Both the position numbers and the translations under genes were made by a program. This document shows positions 1 to 11,648 of a DNA stretch of 64,000 bases, one piece after another (the first letter of the stretch is position 1; each line of letters begins with the position of its first letter). The notes below the pieces were generated by a model that ran no database searches, was not told the DNA's origin, and was given only the letters and a program-made list of their open reading frames with translations. This DNA is from Tillandsia leiboldiana (Eukaryota > Streptophyta > Magnoliopsida > Poales > Bromeliaceae): the NCBI GenBank assembly GCA_029204045.2, contig CM055061.1, forward strand, positions 46,152,977 through 46,216,976. The letters are read 5' to 3'.

Positions 1-1
1 C

Positions 2-1641
2 AAAATTACACATGAGGGTACTAATCTTGTAAAAATTCAAAAGCTCCAGATGCTTACAAGTCAATTTGACTCTATTCATATGGAAGAGCTTGAATTGTTT
101 ACAGATTATTACACTAGACTTCAAGATGTAATCAATACTTGTGCTAATTTAGGAGAAAAGATCCCGGAGTCGAGAATTGTAAGAAAGATACTTCGGACTC
201 TTCCGGAACGGTTTAGGGCAAAGGTTACCGCCATTGAAACCGTTAGTCATCCGGATGAGATGAGTGTAGAGGAATTAGTAGGCGCTTTGCAAACTTATGA
301 AATGACTTTTCCTTCTAATCAAGTTTCTTCCAAGTCTTCTTCTAAGCTTACAGGTATTGCATTCAAATCAACAAAGGAAGAAGATAGCGAATCGAGTTCC
401 GACGATGAAATCTCTTTTGCCGATTTTGAAGAACAATTGGCGCGGATCACAAAGAAATTTCGTCGGAAGTTTTGGAAGAATCGAACCGATGGATCTTCAT
501 CCACGAAACCTTCTAAAGGATCATCGGGTTCTAAATCCTCTAACCTCAAAAGCTTTGCAAAACCTTCTAAAGAAAAAGAAAAAGATGATTTCGAAGGGGA
601 AATCCAATGCTATAGATGCAAAGGCTACGGCCATTTTTCAACGGAATGTCCTTCTCCGAAATCATATAAAAAGAAGGCTTTGCAAGCGAAAACTTGGGAC
701 GATTCTACTTCTAATGAATCGACCTCAAGTAAAGAGGAAAAAGTCGTTGCCTTACATGCTTCTGAAATTCCCTCTTCTAATGTTTGTTTATCATCTTTAA
801 TCACTGACTCTATTCCTTTGATTTTGCATGAAACATCAACATCCAACGGAGAGTCATCAAGTGAGGGGGAGTCGGACGAAGAAGAACTCGTTGAGGCATA
901 TCAACAACTTCTTGCGGAATCTAAGAAGATGGCCAAGCATATCAAGAAGTTGAGGAAGCAACGACTTGAGAATCAAGACGAGAATCATGCTTTAAAGATC
1001 AAACTTCATGATCTCGAGGAGGAACGAGAGCTTTATTGGATAATAATAAAATCCTCCAGGAAAAGATAAATCAATCGGAAACGATCGTTAATTCCCATAT
1101 TAACAAGATTGATTTTCTAGAAAAACAGTTTGAGGAGATTCATGTCACCAACCAAGTTTTGACCAAGCAAGTTCATGAACTCAAATTCGACATACAAAGG
1201 CTTTCAACCGGTTCCAAGAAACTAGATTGTATGTCCGGATTAGGTCAAACAAGCAAGGTTGGTTTGGGATTCAAAAAGGACCAAACTGTGCATGCTTCAA
1301 GTTCCACAATGAAATTGAAAGGAAGAACTTGTCACTTATGTGGACTTGAAGGACATCTGGTGAAGAATTGCCCGAAAATAGGAAAGAAGAGTCCTTCGGC
1401 AACTTCATCTACGGAGCGAACTCAACGGAATCAAAAGACACATCAAGTCAATGGAGTTCACTCAAACCACCAAAGGTCCGAGCCACAACGTCAATCATAC
1501 AAGTGGATTACTGCGAGGCAAAGACCTAAGGTGGATCAACAGTCAAAGCTATCATCTCCCAACCACAATGAATCAAGACAACCCAAAATTCGACAATTTT
1601 GGATTCGGAAAGGTGATATCTTTCCTTGTCTTAAGTTCTAA
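2..1641 (+). pseudogene. gag: copia gag (UBN2-type capsid, two CCHC knuckles), 5' truncated and frameshifted
   Basis: Open from the window edge to a stop at 1069, then continued in another frame from about 1036 to 1641. The first part matches the copia-type gag polypeptide (UBN2 family) from about residue 110 of the S3 gag. An acidic/Ser-rich linker follows, then a zinc knuckle CYRCKGYGHFSTEC at about 608-649, then a charged coiled coil. The second frame continues the coiled coil and holds a second knuckle CHLCGLEGHLVKNC at about 1330-1371, ending shortly after RKGDIFPCL. Gag would form the particle shell and bind element RNA in the cytoplasm. The frameshift near 1036-1069 is shared exactly with S2 (about 14521-14554), so it belongs to the element or locus and is not a random read error. 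The second frame has no start of its own that I trust. Confidence 0.85.
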
Positions 1642-3187
1642 ATAGCTTAGACTGTATGTAATGCTTTGATTGGTTTTCCTTTCATATTTTTCTGAATCTC
1701 TGCATTACATGTTTCAATGCTCTTCGTTTTTATGTTTTCTTTTTTTTTAACAAAGGATTTTAACGAACAAGTGCATTGAATAAAAAGGGTTTTCACTTTC
1801 AATCACTCCAATTTAATTTTTATTTGAATTATCAACTTTACTCCATAATCATAACTTCTTGAAGATAATTTCATTATAGGAGTTTTTGATAATCTATTCA
1901 TCACATTTTTAGAATCTGTGTGATCTTTAGATGATTATTCTATCTCGGTTGTGTGAATTCATTGTGATAAACGTGAGACAACCGATAGACTAAAATTTGG
2001 GATTTAATTCTTTCACGTAAGAGATTGCATTCTTACAAGGGTAAATAAATGAATTGTAAAAGATGTGGAAAGAGTTACATCCGAAAGGAGTGTGAAAAAC
2101 TACCACCACATGTTGGAAAAAGTTGCCACATGTTTTGGATGCTTGAAAAATATTTTATAAAATTTTATTTAGTTGAAGCATTCGGAGATTCATATTCAAA
2201 GTTCTTATATTCTGAACAATCTCCTGGTTGGTATAAGGTGGGATAGTTGAAAGATGCTCAAAGAGCCACCCTTAGGTATTTTAGTGCTTATCTCAAATTT
2301 GAAAGGGTAAGAAATCAAATTGAAGTCATTTGGAAATCTCTGTAAGTCATCTTTGTACATCCGTTACATCTTGATAGACTTTGGATCTCAAGATTATTTT
2401 TGATGACTTGTGTTTGACGTATATAATGTGAAAAACGGTTTATAATGTTTTATCTTTGTTTTTCATGATTTCGGAGTAAATCTTTTTAATTTTTGTGAAA
2501 TTAATTGGATGAATGACATCTATGTGATATCATATTATTCTCAAGCACTTAAATGTTTTCTTGATGGAATACAAATCGGTAATTCAAATATTTCAAAATC
2601 TGGATTTGTTTCAAGAAATTATTTGATTTTTGCGTTCGAGTACCGGTACGCAATCTATGTTTTTGTTATATACCGGAACTGGGCTTTTATCTCTCTTTTA
2701 CTATGGACTAATGCGTTAGTGATTTCCTTTGTCTAGTATGTTCACTGTTTGTCAATTTGTGACAAAAAGGGGGAGAAGAGAAATAGGGAGAAGAGAGAAA
2801 TAGGGGAGAAGAGATCATCGAGATAGGGGGAGACAGAGATGAGATCATCGAGAAAAAGAAATGAGATGAGAAAAAGGAGCCGAAAAACAAAAAGAACCAA
2901 AAGGATGAATCAAATGTAGGATTTACATTTATTTCTAACGGCTGACTTTGATTTGTTTGGGGAGTTTTGTTTTTGCAGGATCTACATCACTTTAAGACTC
3001 CAAGTCCTAAGTCATAGAGTTTGTTCTAAGACTGGTTCAAATGTATTTTTGTTATTGGATCTTTCACGCAAAGAAAGTCAATGTTTTGGTGATGGACAAT
3101 TGAGTTTCGATTTTTTGGTTTAAGATGAGTGACTTGAGCGCTTTATGTATTTTTGGGTTTTGTCACGAAATTGCCAAAGGGGGAGAT
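1642..3187 (+). other. S1 non-coding tail with internal and terminal polypurine tracts
   Basis: AT-rich, no long frame. At 2049 it encodes CKRCGKSYIRKEC, a degenerate zinc knuckle (see the 15536 entry for the S2 copy). A purine-only region starts at 2761 (gacaaaaagggggagaag) and runs as short GA-rich repeats to about 2890. The terminal polypurine tract (aaagggggagatt) lies at about 3176-3187, directly before the LTR. Extra polypurine tracts upstream of the true one are a reported Sirevirus trait. The tract primes plus-strand DNA synthesis. Confidence 0.7.
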
Positions 3188-3798
3188 TGTTACGGCACTT
3201 TGGTGTTGCGCATATTTTGTGAGTCAAGTCAGTGAGTTGAGTCGGAGTCTTAAAGGGATCAATGTCAATCAGCAATCAAAGGACTTAGAGAAGATTCAAC
3301 AAGAGCTCAAGTTGACACTCAGTGTCTTGAGTCTTGAAGATTGAAGTTTGAAGAATTGTGGATCAGTTACATCAATCTCAGAAGAAAGTATTCAGAAGGA
3401 TCATGGTATGGTTAACTAAATAATTTTGGTGATCCGAATACTTTCTATAGTGTAGAAACACTTGGATGAATTTTTAATTGCATAAAAATCAAAAACTGGA
3501 CATGGGACATGTTCAGGATCCGGATCAGACAGTCCAATCCGGATCCCGAAGGGTGTTGTTCATTGGCAAATTCGATCCGGATCCAAGCATTTCGATCCGG
3601 ATCCCGAACATGGGTTTTTGCTGAATGTATGAACGATCCGGATCGGGCATTGCAATCCGGATCCCGAACCCTTTTTTTCTGGAATCGTCAACTCGTTACG
3701 ACGATCCGGATCGCAGTAAATCCGATCCGGATCGCCGTCCTGAAAATTTCCAGATAAGGTATGTTTTTGATTCTTATCTCTTTCCAAAGGTTTCTAAA

Positions 3799-3808
3799 CT
3801 ATAAATAG
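3799..3808 (+). promoter_or_regulatory. TATA box of S1 LTR
   Basis: CTATAAATAG, placed between the TCCGGA palindrome block and the hairpin row. The same box sits at the same relative place in S2 (12359 and 17294), S3 (33711 and 34858) and, as CTATAAATAA, in S4 (24749). Transcription of the element would start a few tens of bases downstream. Confidence 0.65.
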
Positions 3809-4056
3809 ACATTTAGGGTTTCTCAAAAACGTGGGAGCTACGGCCGATCAATTTATAAAACACTTGAGAGCAACCCTAGAGGCTAGGTTTTTATCGTTCT
3901 TCTTTATAGCCTCTTTTAGGTCAATTCGACGGTTCTTTCAAGAACATATCTTTTGTCGAATTGATCTAATCTTTGCTTAGAGATTTTTCTACGGTTCTTC
4001 AATGATAATCTAAGCAAAGGATCACCATCGAAGTCAATATTCTTATCGACTGAGTT

Positions 4057-4163
4057 TGCGTCGTGGATTCGACGTGGCATCGTGGATTCGGTGTGCTAAA
4101 GGCGTTTCGTGGATTCGAAACGTGTGCTCGTGGATTCGAGTGGCGTTCGTGGATTCGAACGTG
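4057..4163 (+). repeat. Row of five TGGATT-loop hairpins (S1 LTR)
   Basis: Loops at 4064, 4083, 4110, 4131 and 4150. Arms: CGTCG/CGACG, CATCG/CGGTG (one T.G pair), CGTTTCG/CGAAACG, CTCG/CGAG, CGTTCG/CGAACG. The loop is constant and the stem differs each time. Confidence 0.8.
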
Positions 4164-4580
4164 TGCAGTGGACGTGCAAATCGGTGGAGCGCGAGGTCCA
4201 AGAAATTGAAGGAGGGGTTAAATCCGTGGAGACGGTAATCACCTTGTTATTCTTCTTTTCTTAGGGATTGTTATTGCGTGGATATCCAACCGGTCAGCGC
4301 AAGGTCCGAAGAAGCTGAAGGAGGGGTTTGAGTCCGTGGAGTCGGTAATCACCTTGTTATTCTTCTATTCTTAGTGGATTGTTATTGCGTGTTGGTCCCG
4401 TGGTTTTTCTCCTGGATTGGAGTTTCCACGTAAATCTCGGTGTGCTGTTTTTATTTTCCGCATTGGTTTTTATTTTGCACTGAGATTGGTTTTATAAGTA
4501 TTACACCTATTCACCCCCCCCTCTAGTTGTTTGATAGTACCTATTTAGATCCTTGTGGATCCTATAATATAAACCTACCA

Positions 4581-5165
4581 CCAACATTTCCACAGAAAAG
4601 GGGTCAAAAGATGCCACTCGAAAACCCCCCAAACTCGTAACAGACGCAAAGTCATCATCACAGAAATTCAAGGGCCTGCCTCGCATGACAAACACCGTTT
4701 CCTAAAAAATCTCACCCCAAAAGTCCTTCGGCACTCAGGGGAGCCGCGGACGGACACTACGACTCAAAACAGCCCCCAAAAAAGGGAATGTCGCCGTGCC
4801 GCCGTGTTGCTGACATCGTCGATGTCCCAACGGCCTCCACAATGCCAGATCCTTGAAAAAAGTGTTGGACATTATGAACGACATCTCAGCACAAAGGGGC
4901 CCTGAAAACCTTCCAAACTCCCAAAAGAAAGGGGCCCAAGGGCCATTTTATAGGCAAAAACCCAAAAAATCCCCCTCAAGGACTTTGGGGTACACTATCG
5001 GGCGCACCGAAAAACATTTCGGGCGCCGAACCAACAGGACACATGCGGTGCTGCAACCGGGATTAATCCGAGAGTAGACCACGGGTCCGTACCACGTAGT
5101 GGAGGACTCAGCCGCGCCAACCGGGATGCGCCAAGAGGCCCACCGCACACGTGGGTGGTTGGCGC
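4581..5165 (-). repeat. Gypsy LTR fragment flanking S1, low-quality copy
   Basis: Matches 18076-18655 (minus-strand gypsy LTR) but carries many one- to three-base insertions and deletions. It ends at the N gap. The noise and the gap suggest an unpolished contig end. No genes. Confidence 0.7.
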
Positions 5166-5265
5166 NNNNNNNNNNNNNNNNNNNNNNNNNNNNNNNNNNN
5201 NNNNNNNNNNNNNNNNNNNNNNNNNNNNNNNNNNNNNNNNNNNNNNNNNNNNNNNNNNNNNNNNN
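5166..5265. other. Scaffold gap (100 N)
   Basis: Exactly 100 N, the conventional length for a gap of unknown size. Anything reading across it is meaningless. Confidence 0.99.
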
Positions 5266-5364
5266 GAACCTCTCTGTAAATACAAAACAAAAATGCTAAA
5301 GGTATTCCACAAACAGGCTGCCAGTGGGAGTCGGCAAAAATGCCAGAAGCTACGGTACTCTACA
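5266..5364 (-). repeat. Start of element A 3' LTR
   Basis: Minus strand begins TGTAGAGTACCG after the polypurine tract. About 95 bp match the outer end of the 5' LTR (12085-12184). The rest is lost in the gap. Confidence 0.75.
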
Positions 5365-5405
5365 CTCTCCCCTCCTTTTAACGGTTTCGTCCTCGAAACC
5401 TCAAA
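5365..5405 (-). other. Polypurine tract of element A
   Basis: Minus strand reads ggtttcgaggacgaaacc followed by a purine run ending ggaggggagag before the LTR. The tttcgaggacgaaac box precedes the 3' LTR in A, B, C and D. Confidence 0.75.
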
Positions 5406-5429
5406 ACTCAGAACTCAGGGGGGTGACTC

Positions 5430-5590
5430 AATAAGTTGGGATATGAAACTCCAGCTCATCCTCAGGCTCTCATGTGGCCTCTCACTCCTCATGATGAACT
5501 CCATAAAAGACATTTACCAAAAGGTAAGATCCGGTTGCGTAATTCTCTCGTCTGTCGAGCAAGAATTCGCACCGGTCGTCCTGATAGCCC
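5430..5590 (-). pseudogene. Chromodomain remnant at the end of pol, element A
   Basis: Minus-strand translation contains LLDRRENYATGSYLLVNVF, then EAT, then EPEDELEFHIP. This follows the known chromovirus C-terminal pattern (LDRRxxxLRxKxIPLVKVxW ... EEATWExEDxM ... YP), with stops at the Trp positions. Chromodomains at the integrase C-terminus steer insertion toward modified chromatin. The coding is broken and cannot act. Confidence 0.6.
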
Positions 5591-7019
5591 AATTCCTCGC
5601 CTGACTCCAAAGGAAAAAACGAAGTCCAAATCATGCAAGGGATTCCAAATCCATACTTCCCCTCAGAACGGATACACCAACGTCCTCGTGGGCTACTTGC
5701 CAAATCATGCGGTGAGCGCAACCGGTGAACAACTAATCCAATGCGCCAACTCCTCGATATGCCAATAATTTGCGGACTCAAACTTCCCGCGAAATCTCAA
5801 ATCTACCCATTTTCTGAGGATAGTGATTGATCTCAGAATTCACCAAAACGCCTGCTTCCAATGGTCATATACTTTCGTGTTGCTCCTTAGCAACCACAAT
5901 GCTGAGAGCTTCACGATGCATTCTTTACATCCGATCCACGGGGTAAGAAGCCAACATCAGGAACAAACACTCAACCCCTAAACCCTAAAATCAGCTCTCG
6001 GATCCGGAATCCACGGGCACACAGATGCGGTCCTCGTTACTTCAGTACTCCCGCTGCATTCACTGAGAAGTTCCCTCTCTAATCCTGTCCAACGGAGTGG
6101 GTTTACGAAGTCCAAATACAAGTTTTGCCACATTCCCAGGAACACCACCTTAATCTCAATTCGTCTCAATTACTCTTTCAGCGGCCATCTGTTGAGTAAA
6201 CCATCATACTCCAAAACTGCACCGCTCGCCTATTCAAGGCAGCTGCGACCACATTGGCTTTGTCGAGACGTTTACTGTAAGGCTCAATCATACATCTTTA
6301 ATACTCTATCCACCCGCATTGCCTCAAATCAAAATTCCTTCTGAGTAACCCAGTACCTCAGGTTCTAGGATCGTAGATACTCAAATTTCTTTCTATCTCA
6401 AGCAACTATTCACAATGATGTTAATACCATCCACAGCTGAAACTCCTCAAGGTTATGCTGGCACTGCTTAATCCACAACTCTGGGACCTCTGTCACTATC
6501 ATGGGGTCCAAGCCGAACCTAAAAACGGCAACATCTTCGCCGGGTCCACTGTCACTCCTGCGGCTGTAATAACATGGCCTACCACAAATATCTTCCGAAG
6601 TCTAAGAGCAAATTCTCTTACACAATCGACATCAACTTCTTCTCATAGAAGTTGCAGCACTATCCTTAAGTGCTCCTCGTGCTTAAAACTCATCTCGGAA
6701 ACCAAATCCGATATAATCATCAACTGGCCTTGTATAAATTTACTCAACTACTAGCACGGAAAACTCACTGTAGAGCTCAACAACTCACACTGGTTCTACT
6801 GCCGGTCCAAGTACCGCCGGAACACACAAGTCCTCAAATCCAAAAAGGCCGCAGGGCCTTACGTCAATCCGCTTGACCTCACTGTAAGCTCAAAAATGTC
6901 TCTATCGGGTTTCAAACTCTATCTGGCACACAGCCCTCAGTGAGGGTCACAAAGCCTTCAATGTCCCGCAAGGCATAACCCCAACATGATCCAAATCTAA
7001 CTGTGCTCGAATCGTCACA
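5591..7019 (-). other. Decayed interior of element A, no gene recognised
   Basis: Only short frames with many stops. A stretch near 5890 shares the phrase gttgctaaggagcaac (minus strand) with element C near 42251, which supports a common origin. I see no reverse transcriptase or integrase motif on either strand. Confidence 0.5.
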
Positions 7020-7200
7020 GCACTCTCACCGTGCACTCACAACGTGCATCACTGTCGTATACCACGCGGCATGGCATCACCACCGTGTATCAACGGCGTG
7101 GATCACCCACCGTGTATCAACGGTGTGGTAACACATCCAAAATACCAATCTCTCGGATACCTCACTGTCGTATCCTCACGACGTGGCATGGGGGTCACCC
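7020..7200 (-). repeat. Hairpin-rich repeat block, element A copy
   Basis: A few units of the block found expanded in D (54370-54724) and also in B (30656-30780). Inverted arms include CACCG/CGGTG and GTCGT/ACGAC. It lies just downstream, in element order, of the pre-RT remnant. Confidence 0.7.
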
Positions 7201-7209
7201 AGACCTCTC

Positions 7210-7800
7210 GATCCCTCGGATCCGCAGCTGCGCTAACAGCTCTCTCACTGGCTCACGAGTGATACTCCAAGAGATGATGCTGAAGTCGGCGTGGTTTTCC
7301 AAAACACGTCGATCACTATCCGATCTCAGTCTCACTAAACGCCGGCATCAACATCAAGACCAGGTAAACTCCTGTCCGGGTCACACGGGCGATAAAGATA
7401 TTCTTTAGTCCCGGTGCTGCAGTAGGCACCTCTTCTACCGTCGCTAGCAAAGCGAACACGACCACGACTCAACCTTTGCCGGCTCTAGCATCCTCTATAA
7501 CCACACTCCTCCATGGCCAGGTCCACGGAGGGTCATGTCCACTCTCGGCAATCCAAGATAGCACAACATTGGGATAACCAATCCTAACCAACCTTATATC
7601 AACATCTCGGAGCTGATGTAGGACTAACAACTCTAGGATCAAATCCAAGGTATTATCTGCACTGGCAGGACTGGCAACACTCATCCATGCGCTATACGTG
7701 ATCTGGAACCTGATCCTCACGTGCACAAGCCAACAGTCCCACCTCCGGCCCACACGCAGCTATCTTTGCTCTAGTAAAGCACACACCAGCGGTGTTGGCA
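7210..7800 (-). pseudogene. Protease and pre-RT linker remnants, element A
   Basis: Between about 7760 and 7676 the minus strand is homologous to B 29970-30060 (cttgtgctcgtgaggttcag-like), the region just after the protease active site. Further on it is homologous to B 30300-30500. Frames are broken throughout. It marks where gag-pol was cut down: the sequence passes from the pre-RT linker directly into the hairpin repeat block. Confidence 0.5.
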
Positions 7801-8089
7801 TCAACATGCTCTAACTCCGATGACCATAAGAAAAACCACACCTGGTAAGACGCGCTCCACTATCCTGGCGTCCTCTAATCGGCTGCACAATTCATCCACA
7901 AGATGATGGTGGCCATCGCTCAATCTGCCTCGGCATCTCGGCTCAATCAGCCTACCGTAAGTCGGATGAACCTCTATCTCCTGTAGGAGTAATGGGGTGC
8001 CGTCGCAAGCGGCAATCCAGAGCACCACGCTGGGACACTCTGCCTGAAATGCCCTGACTATCCATAAGAAAAGCATCGCCCTTTCCCTA

Positions 8090-8990
8090 AAGTCACTCTA
8101 TGGCGATGAATGCGGCTCACCACAAAAGACACAATCATACGAATACTGCTGTTGGTGCCTCGACTGTCGAGAACCTCTTGTCTCTGTCTCCTCTGAGACT
8201 CATGATCCTGTGACTGGAATCATGGCAACCCCGATCCACTCGACTATCCCAAAATCAGGCGATACTGGACATCTCTCTCTGGAGCTAGTCCCTCGCTCTC
8301 CGTCCCTCTCGGACATGATCACAGACCTCAGTCAATCCATCGGGCATGCACAACCGCTGCATCTGAAGTCGCTCGTCGAGAATATCCAAAATGATAACGT
8401 CTCGAAGCAGTCCCCTCTCAAACATAATCAACTATCTGGGCCTCATCCTGGCAACATGGGGCACACTGCTCAACCGTCGAAGAAACTCGCTCCAAGTCCT
8501 CGACTGCTCTCCCGGTGGTTCAATAGGACAACTCGACGCCACCAACTCTCGGCGTCCTTATCCAAAGTGCATAACCAAGTGCACCGATGCTTGTCCTGGA
8601 TAACAAGTCCTCAAAACACTTCCAAAGCGGCAATCCAGTTCTCGGCCTCTCGAGGCTCCAACTCTGCCCTGAGATCTGTAGGGGATGGAACTGGCGGATG
8701 CACGACTATCAATCAGCAATCTCTCGCTGCTCCCGCACTACTCACAGTGCAAACGGGGCCGAAGTCGACGATGTCGCGGCTGGAGGTACTACGGCGATAC
8801 CTCAAACGATACCCTCTGCTCAACATGCGCATCACGCGCTCCGTGTTCTCTTCCTGGCGCCGCGTCGCCTAAACAACTGAGCTACCTGGGCCCGTAACTC
8901 GCAGACCTCGCTCTGCTCTGTCCATTCAGCCCCCCGCTGTTCGGGCTCCTCATCCAAGGTCAAACACGCCCTCGCCGCTGCACGGCATCA
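8090..8990 (-). pseudogene. gag: Gypsy gag remnant, element A
   Basis: The minus strand from about 8976 aligns by eye with the gag start of C (41071) and B (29203). It passes through an equivalent of the capsid motif DAESWW (aaggacgccgagagttggtgg on the minus strand, near 8550) and on to the arginine-rich post-capsid region. Several frameshifts and stops prevent translation. The family (Retrotrans_gag) forms the particle shell. Confidence 0.6.
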
Positions 8991-9265
8991 CAGGGCCAAA
9001 CAAGGAGAACAGTCACGGCCAACCAAACCACAAACACTCTCGACCCAATCAAGCGAAAGTCTATAACATGTTAACGTTCTAAGGTATTATGTTGTCTGCA
9101 GCCAACATAATCACTTTAGAGAATAAACATGTAAAATCACTCGCCCCAATCCCTCGGGGGAGGTACAAACTCAATCAGGAATCGCTTAAATCACGTCTCT
9201 CACGACAGTCATCCTACTGTCCAACCAATAGCCTAGGGTCACTAAGTCCTCAACGACCTATATTC

Positions 9266-9281
9266 CTAGGCTCTGATACCA
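9266..9281 (-). other. Primer binding site of element A
   Basis: Minus strand tggtatcagagcctag, complementary to the 3' end of initiator tRNA-Met, eight bases inside the 5' LTR. Confidence 0.85.
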
Positions 9282-9296
9282 CCCTAATCTGTCACG

Positions 9297-9365
9297 CCCC
9301 GGGGTCAAAACTGCGACCCGGGCTCGCCAACAGATCCGCCATCTGTACGGAAACTGCCGTACAGA
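9297..9365 (-). repeat. Twin LTR-end hairpins, element A
   Basis: Hairpin 1 at 9342-9365: perfect arms TCTGTACGG/CCGTACAGA, loop CAGTTT (minus strand). Hairpin 2 at 9297-9322: same loop CAGTTT, inner pair changed to a G.T wobble (TCG with TGA). Confidence 0.75.
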
Positions 9366-9693
9366 CGAAGCGTCTACCCTGCAAGTCAGATCTATAGCTA
9401 TAATGTATCAGAGCTGAAAAAAGACCCAGTAGCTACAGAAATCCACTGAACATCTGATATAATAAAAAAATCTCAATACAAATGTCTCTCAGCTACAAAA
9501 GTACAAGAAATCCTCACTGATCTCTCAGAATGTCCAGTACAAAAGTGGAGTCGTAAAATACACAAGGTACATCTACCTCTGACTCTCAGTGCTGGTAAGG
9601 AACTAAACGGCCACGTCCTCACCTCGATCAGCTGACTCCGCGTGAGCTAAGCCGGAACAGCAGCCTCAGGAAACCTGTCACCGCAGCGGGTGT

Positions 9694-9718
9694 GAGAACT
9701 ACTGCAAAGGTAGTTCCC
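9694..9718 (-). repeat. Upstream LTR hairpin, element A
   Basis: Minus strand arms GGGAACTAC/GTAGTTCTC around a 7-base loop; the second pair is a G.T wobble. Confidence 0.6.
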
Positions 9719-11637
9719 AGTGGGTACCGTCTCAAAATCAACGGTATGCCCACTAAGTCTACTGGAGGCACAACAGATAGGTATGCAGATAGATAGATAG
9801 ATAAAAGCTGAAAGAAACTATAGCTATCATGTCTCAATCATCATGCTCAAGAAACTCTACAATGATGAAGATGTGCATACACTCGCTACTGCTAACATGC
9901 CTCAAGTATCATGCTCAAAGGAAAACTCATCTATGAACATGCTATGAAACTCACTCACACATATCACCCAATCCCAATGACTGTCCCTCTTTGGACCAGT
10001 CAAATCAAGCCTGCGCTCATCTTGCCGCGCATCCCGTAGGAACGGACTTACGTAGGCATCCACTGCCGCACATCCCGGAGGAACGGACTTACGTAGGGTG
10101 TCCCTCTAGGACCATCTCAGTAATCACATCGCAGCCTCGTCAGGCTCGGTATCATCATCGCACCCGGGGCGTAGCTCGAGGGGAGCGACCCCACCGAAAT
10201 CAAGTATCTCAAGTATCTCAAGTATCTCATAACTGGCATAAAAAGCCAGGCTCAGCAGGCTATAATCCACGATCAAACAGATCGGATCTCAATGCTCAAC
10301 TAGCATAACTCAGTCGGAGGAAGACTCCACGACTCGAACAGAAAAGCCCAAACACTCTCACAGCTATGTCGGAGAACCCTCAACGACTCAATCTGATAAA
10401 TGCACGCCCGTGGCTGAGTCGGGAAACCTCCACGACTCGATCTGCCAGAGCCCCAAAACTCTCAAGGCTAAGTGGGAGAACCATCTCCACCACTAAATCA
10501 GAACACGCCCATGATCTAGGGTAACCCAATCAGGGAATACATCCTCAATACCCCGCGAACTCAAGTATCTCAAAACTCTCTCATGACACTAGAAAGTCAT
10601 CTCATAATGCTCTAAAAATCCACTCGGCCCTCTGGCACGAGAACACATGCATCCTGAACCTACTCAACCCTCGGGAAGATCTCAATATTTTTAAAACTCT
10701 TTTCAAAACCCAGTTTTCATTAAAACAGGTCCGACGATTTTTAAAACGGTTCAGATGCCAATATAAAGCCAACTAAACATGCAGTCTAGTGTCAAATCAC
10801 TTCTAGATCATGCTAAAAATATCTGGGGCTTGCAATTGTATTCCTACAATTTTCTAGGCAACTATCAGATTTACCAGCTATGCAAATAATTAAGCTAAAC
10901 ATGATCAACATGCATTCAATAGCTTTAAAGGGCATTCCATACATCTGAAGAAATTCAACCCACCTCAAATACTTTCCGAAGGCCACGCCGAAATCGGAGA
11001 AGAAACGGCGCGAAAACAGACGAAAAACAGCACTGTGCCTCTCGCGCGCACGCGCGCCGTCGCGCGTCTCGGAAAAATCCACGAAGCTCCGATCAATCTC
11101 TATCACACTCCCCAAGGTCTCAGCAAGGTCTCCACCTGATCTCGGTCCAAACCGATGTCGCTCCGGAATCCTCCTGCGCACCCAGTCCGCGCCCTCGCCG
11201 CGGCTCCGCACAGTGTGCAGGGCCCTCGCCGCGCTCCTCGCGGCCCGGACAGCACTCCGCTGCACCCTCTTCATGGCAGGGAAGAAGAAAAGATGGAATT
11301 AATACATTTCCCAAGCTCAAAATCAATCTCTGTCCGAATCCGAAAATCCGCGAAAAAGTCGAAAATCTAAAACTCGGAGAAATGCAACGTACTCACCTCC
11401 ACCGTGTCCGCGCACGCACACGAGCCCCAACCGGGCTCTCCAACCGGGCAAGCTCCCTGTCGCGCTCACGATCCACATCCGAAGCCTCGGCGCGAAGAAC
11501 AGTCCTCCAAAAATCCACAGCCAACTCTCTCTCTCAATCTCGATCTCTCCCTTTCTCTCATTCTTCCTCTCACTCTTTCTCACTTTCTTTTTCTTTCTCT
11601 GGTTTCCCCCACGAAAAAGGGAGGAGGAGGGAGGAGT

Positions 11638-11648
11638 CTTATATAGAG
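11638..11648 (-). promoter_or_regulatory. TATA box of element A LTR
   Basis: Minus strand CTCTATATAAG, flanked by purine-rich sequence and about 550 bases from the LTR start. Confidence 0.5.

Larger units (their letters stand above)
1..4580 (+). mobile_element. Sirevirus-like Ty1/copia element S1, 3' part (gag + 3' LTR, no pol)
   Basis: The window opens inside the gag gene of a copia element. It runs through gag, a 1.5-kb non-coding stretch with two polypurine tracts, and a 1.39-kb 3' LTR. There is no protease, integrase or reverse transcriptase between gag and the LTR: coding stops just after the motif FPCL, which in the fuller copy S3 is followed by protease. Assignment to the Sirevirus/Maximus group rests on duplicated polypurine tracts, a palindrome-rich LTR and a long coiled-coil gag with two zinc knuckles. 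It matches S2 (13492-18075) almost base for base, apart from small indels. Confidence 0.85.
3188..4580 (+). repeat. S1 3' LTR
   Basis: Starts TGTTACGG right after the polypurine tract. It ends near the CCTAC(C)A that corresponds to CCTACA at the end of the S2 LTR; the exact end is blurred by indels. Contents in order: about eight TCCGGA-centred palindromes (3508-3740), a TATA box (about 3799), a row of five TGGATT-loop hairpins (4057-4163), and two direct repeats containing aaggtccgaagaagctgaag-like sequence (about 4190-4360). The right flank is gypsy LTR sequence. The 5-bp target duplication cannot be tested because the 5' LTR lies outside the window. Confidence 0.85.

Noticed and set aside
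5099..5312. Frames through the N gap at 5166-5265 (and at 38333-38432)
   Set aside because: Cross unknown sequence; no evidence of continuity.
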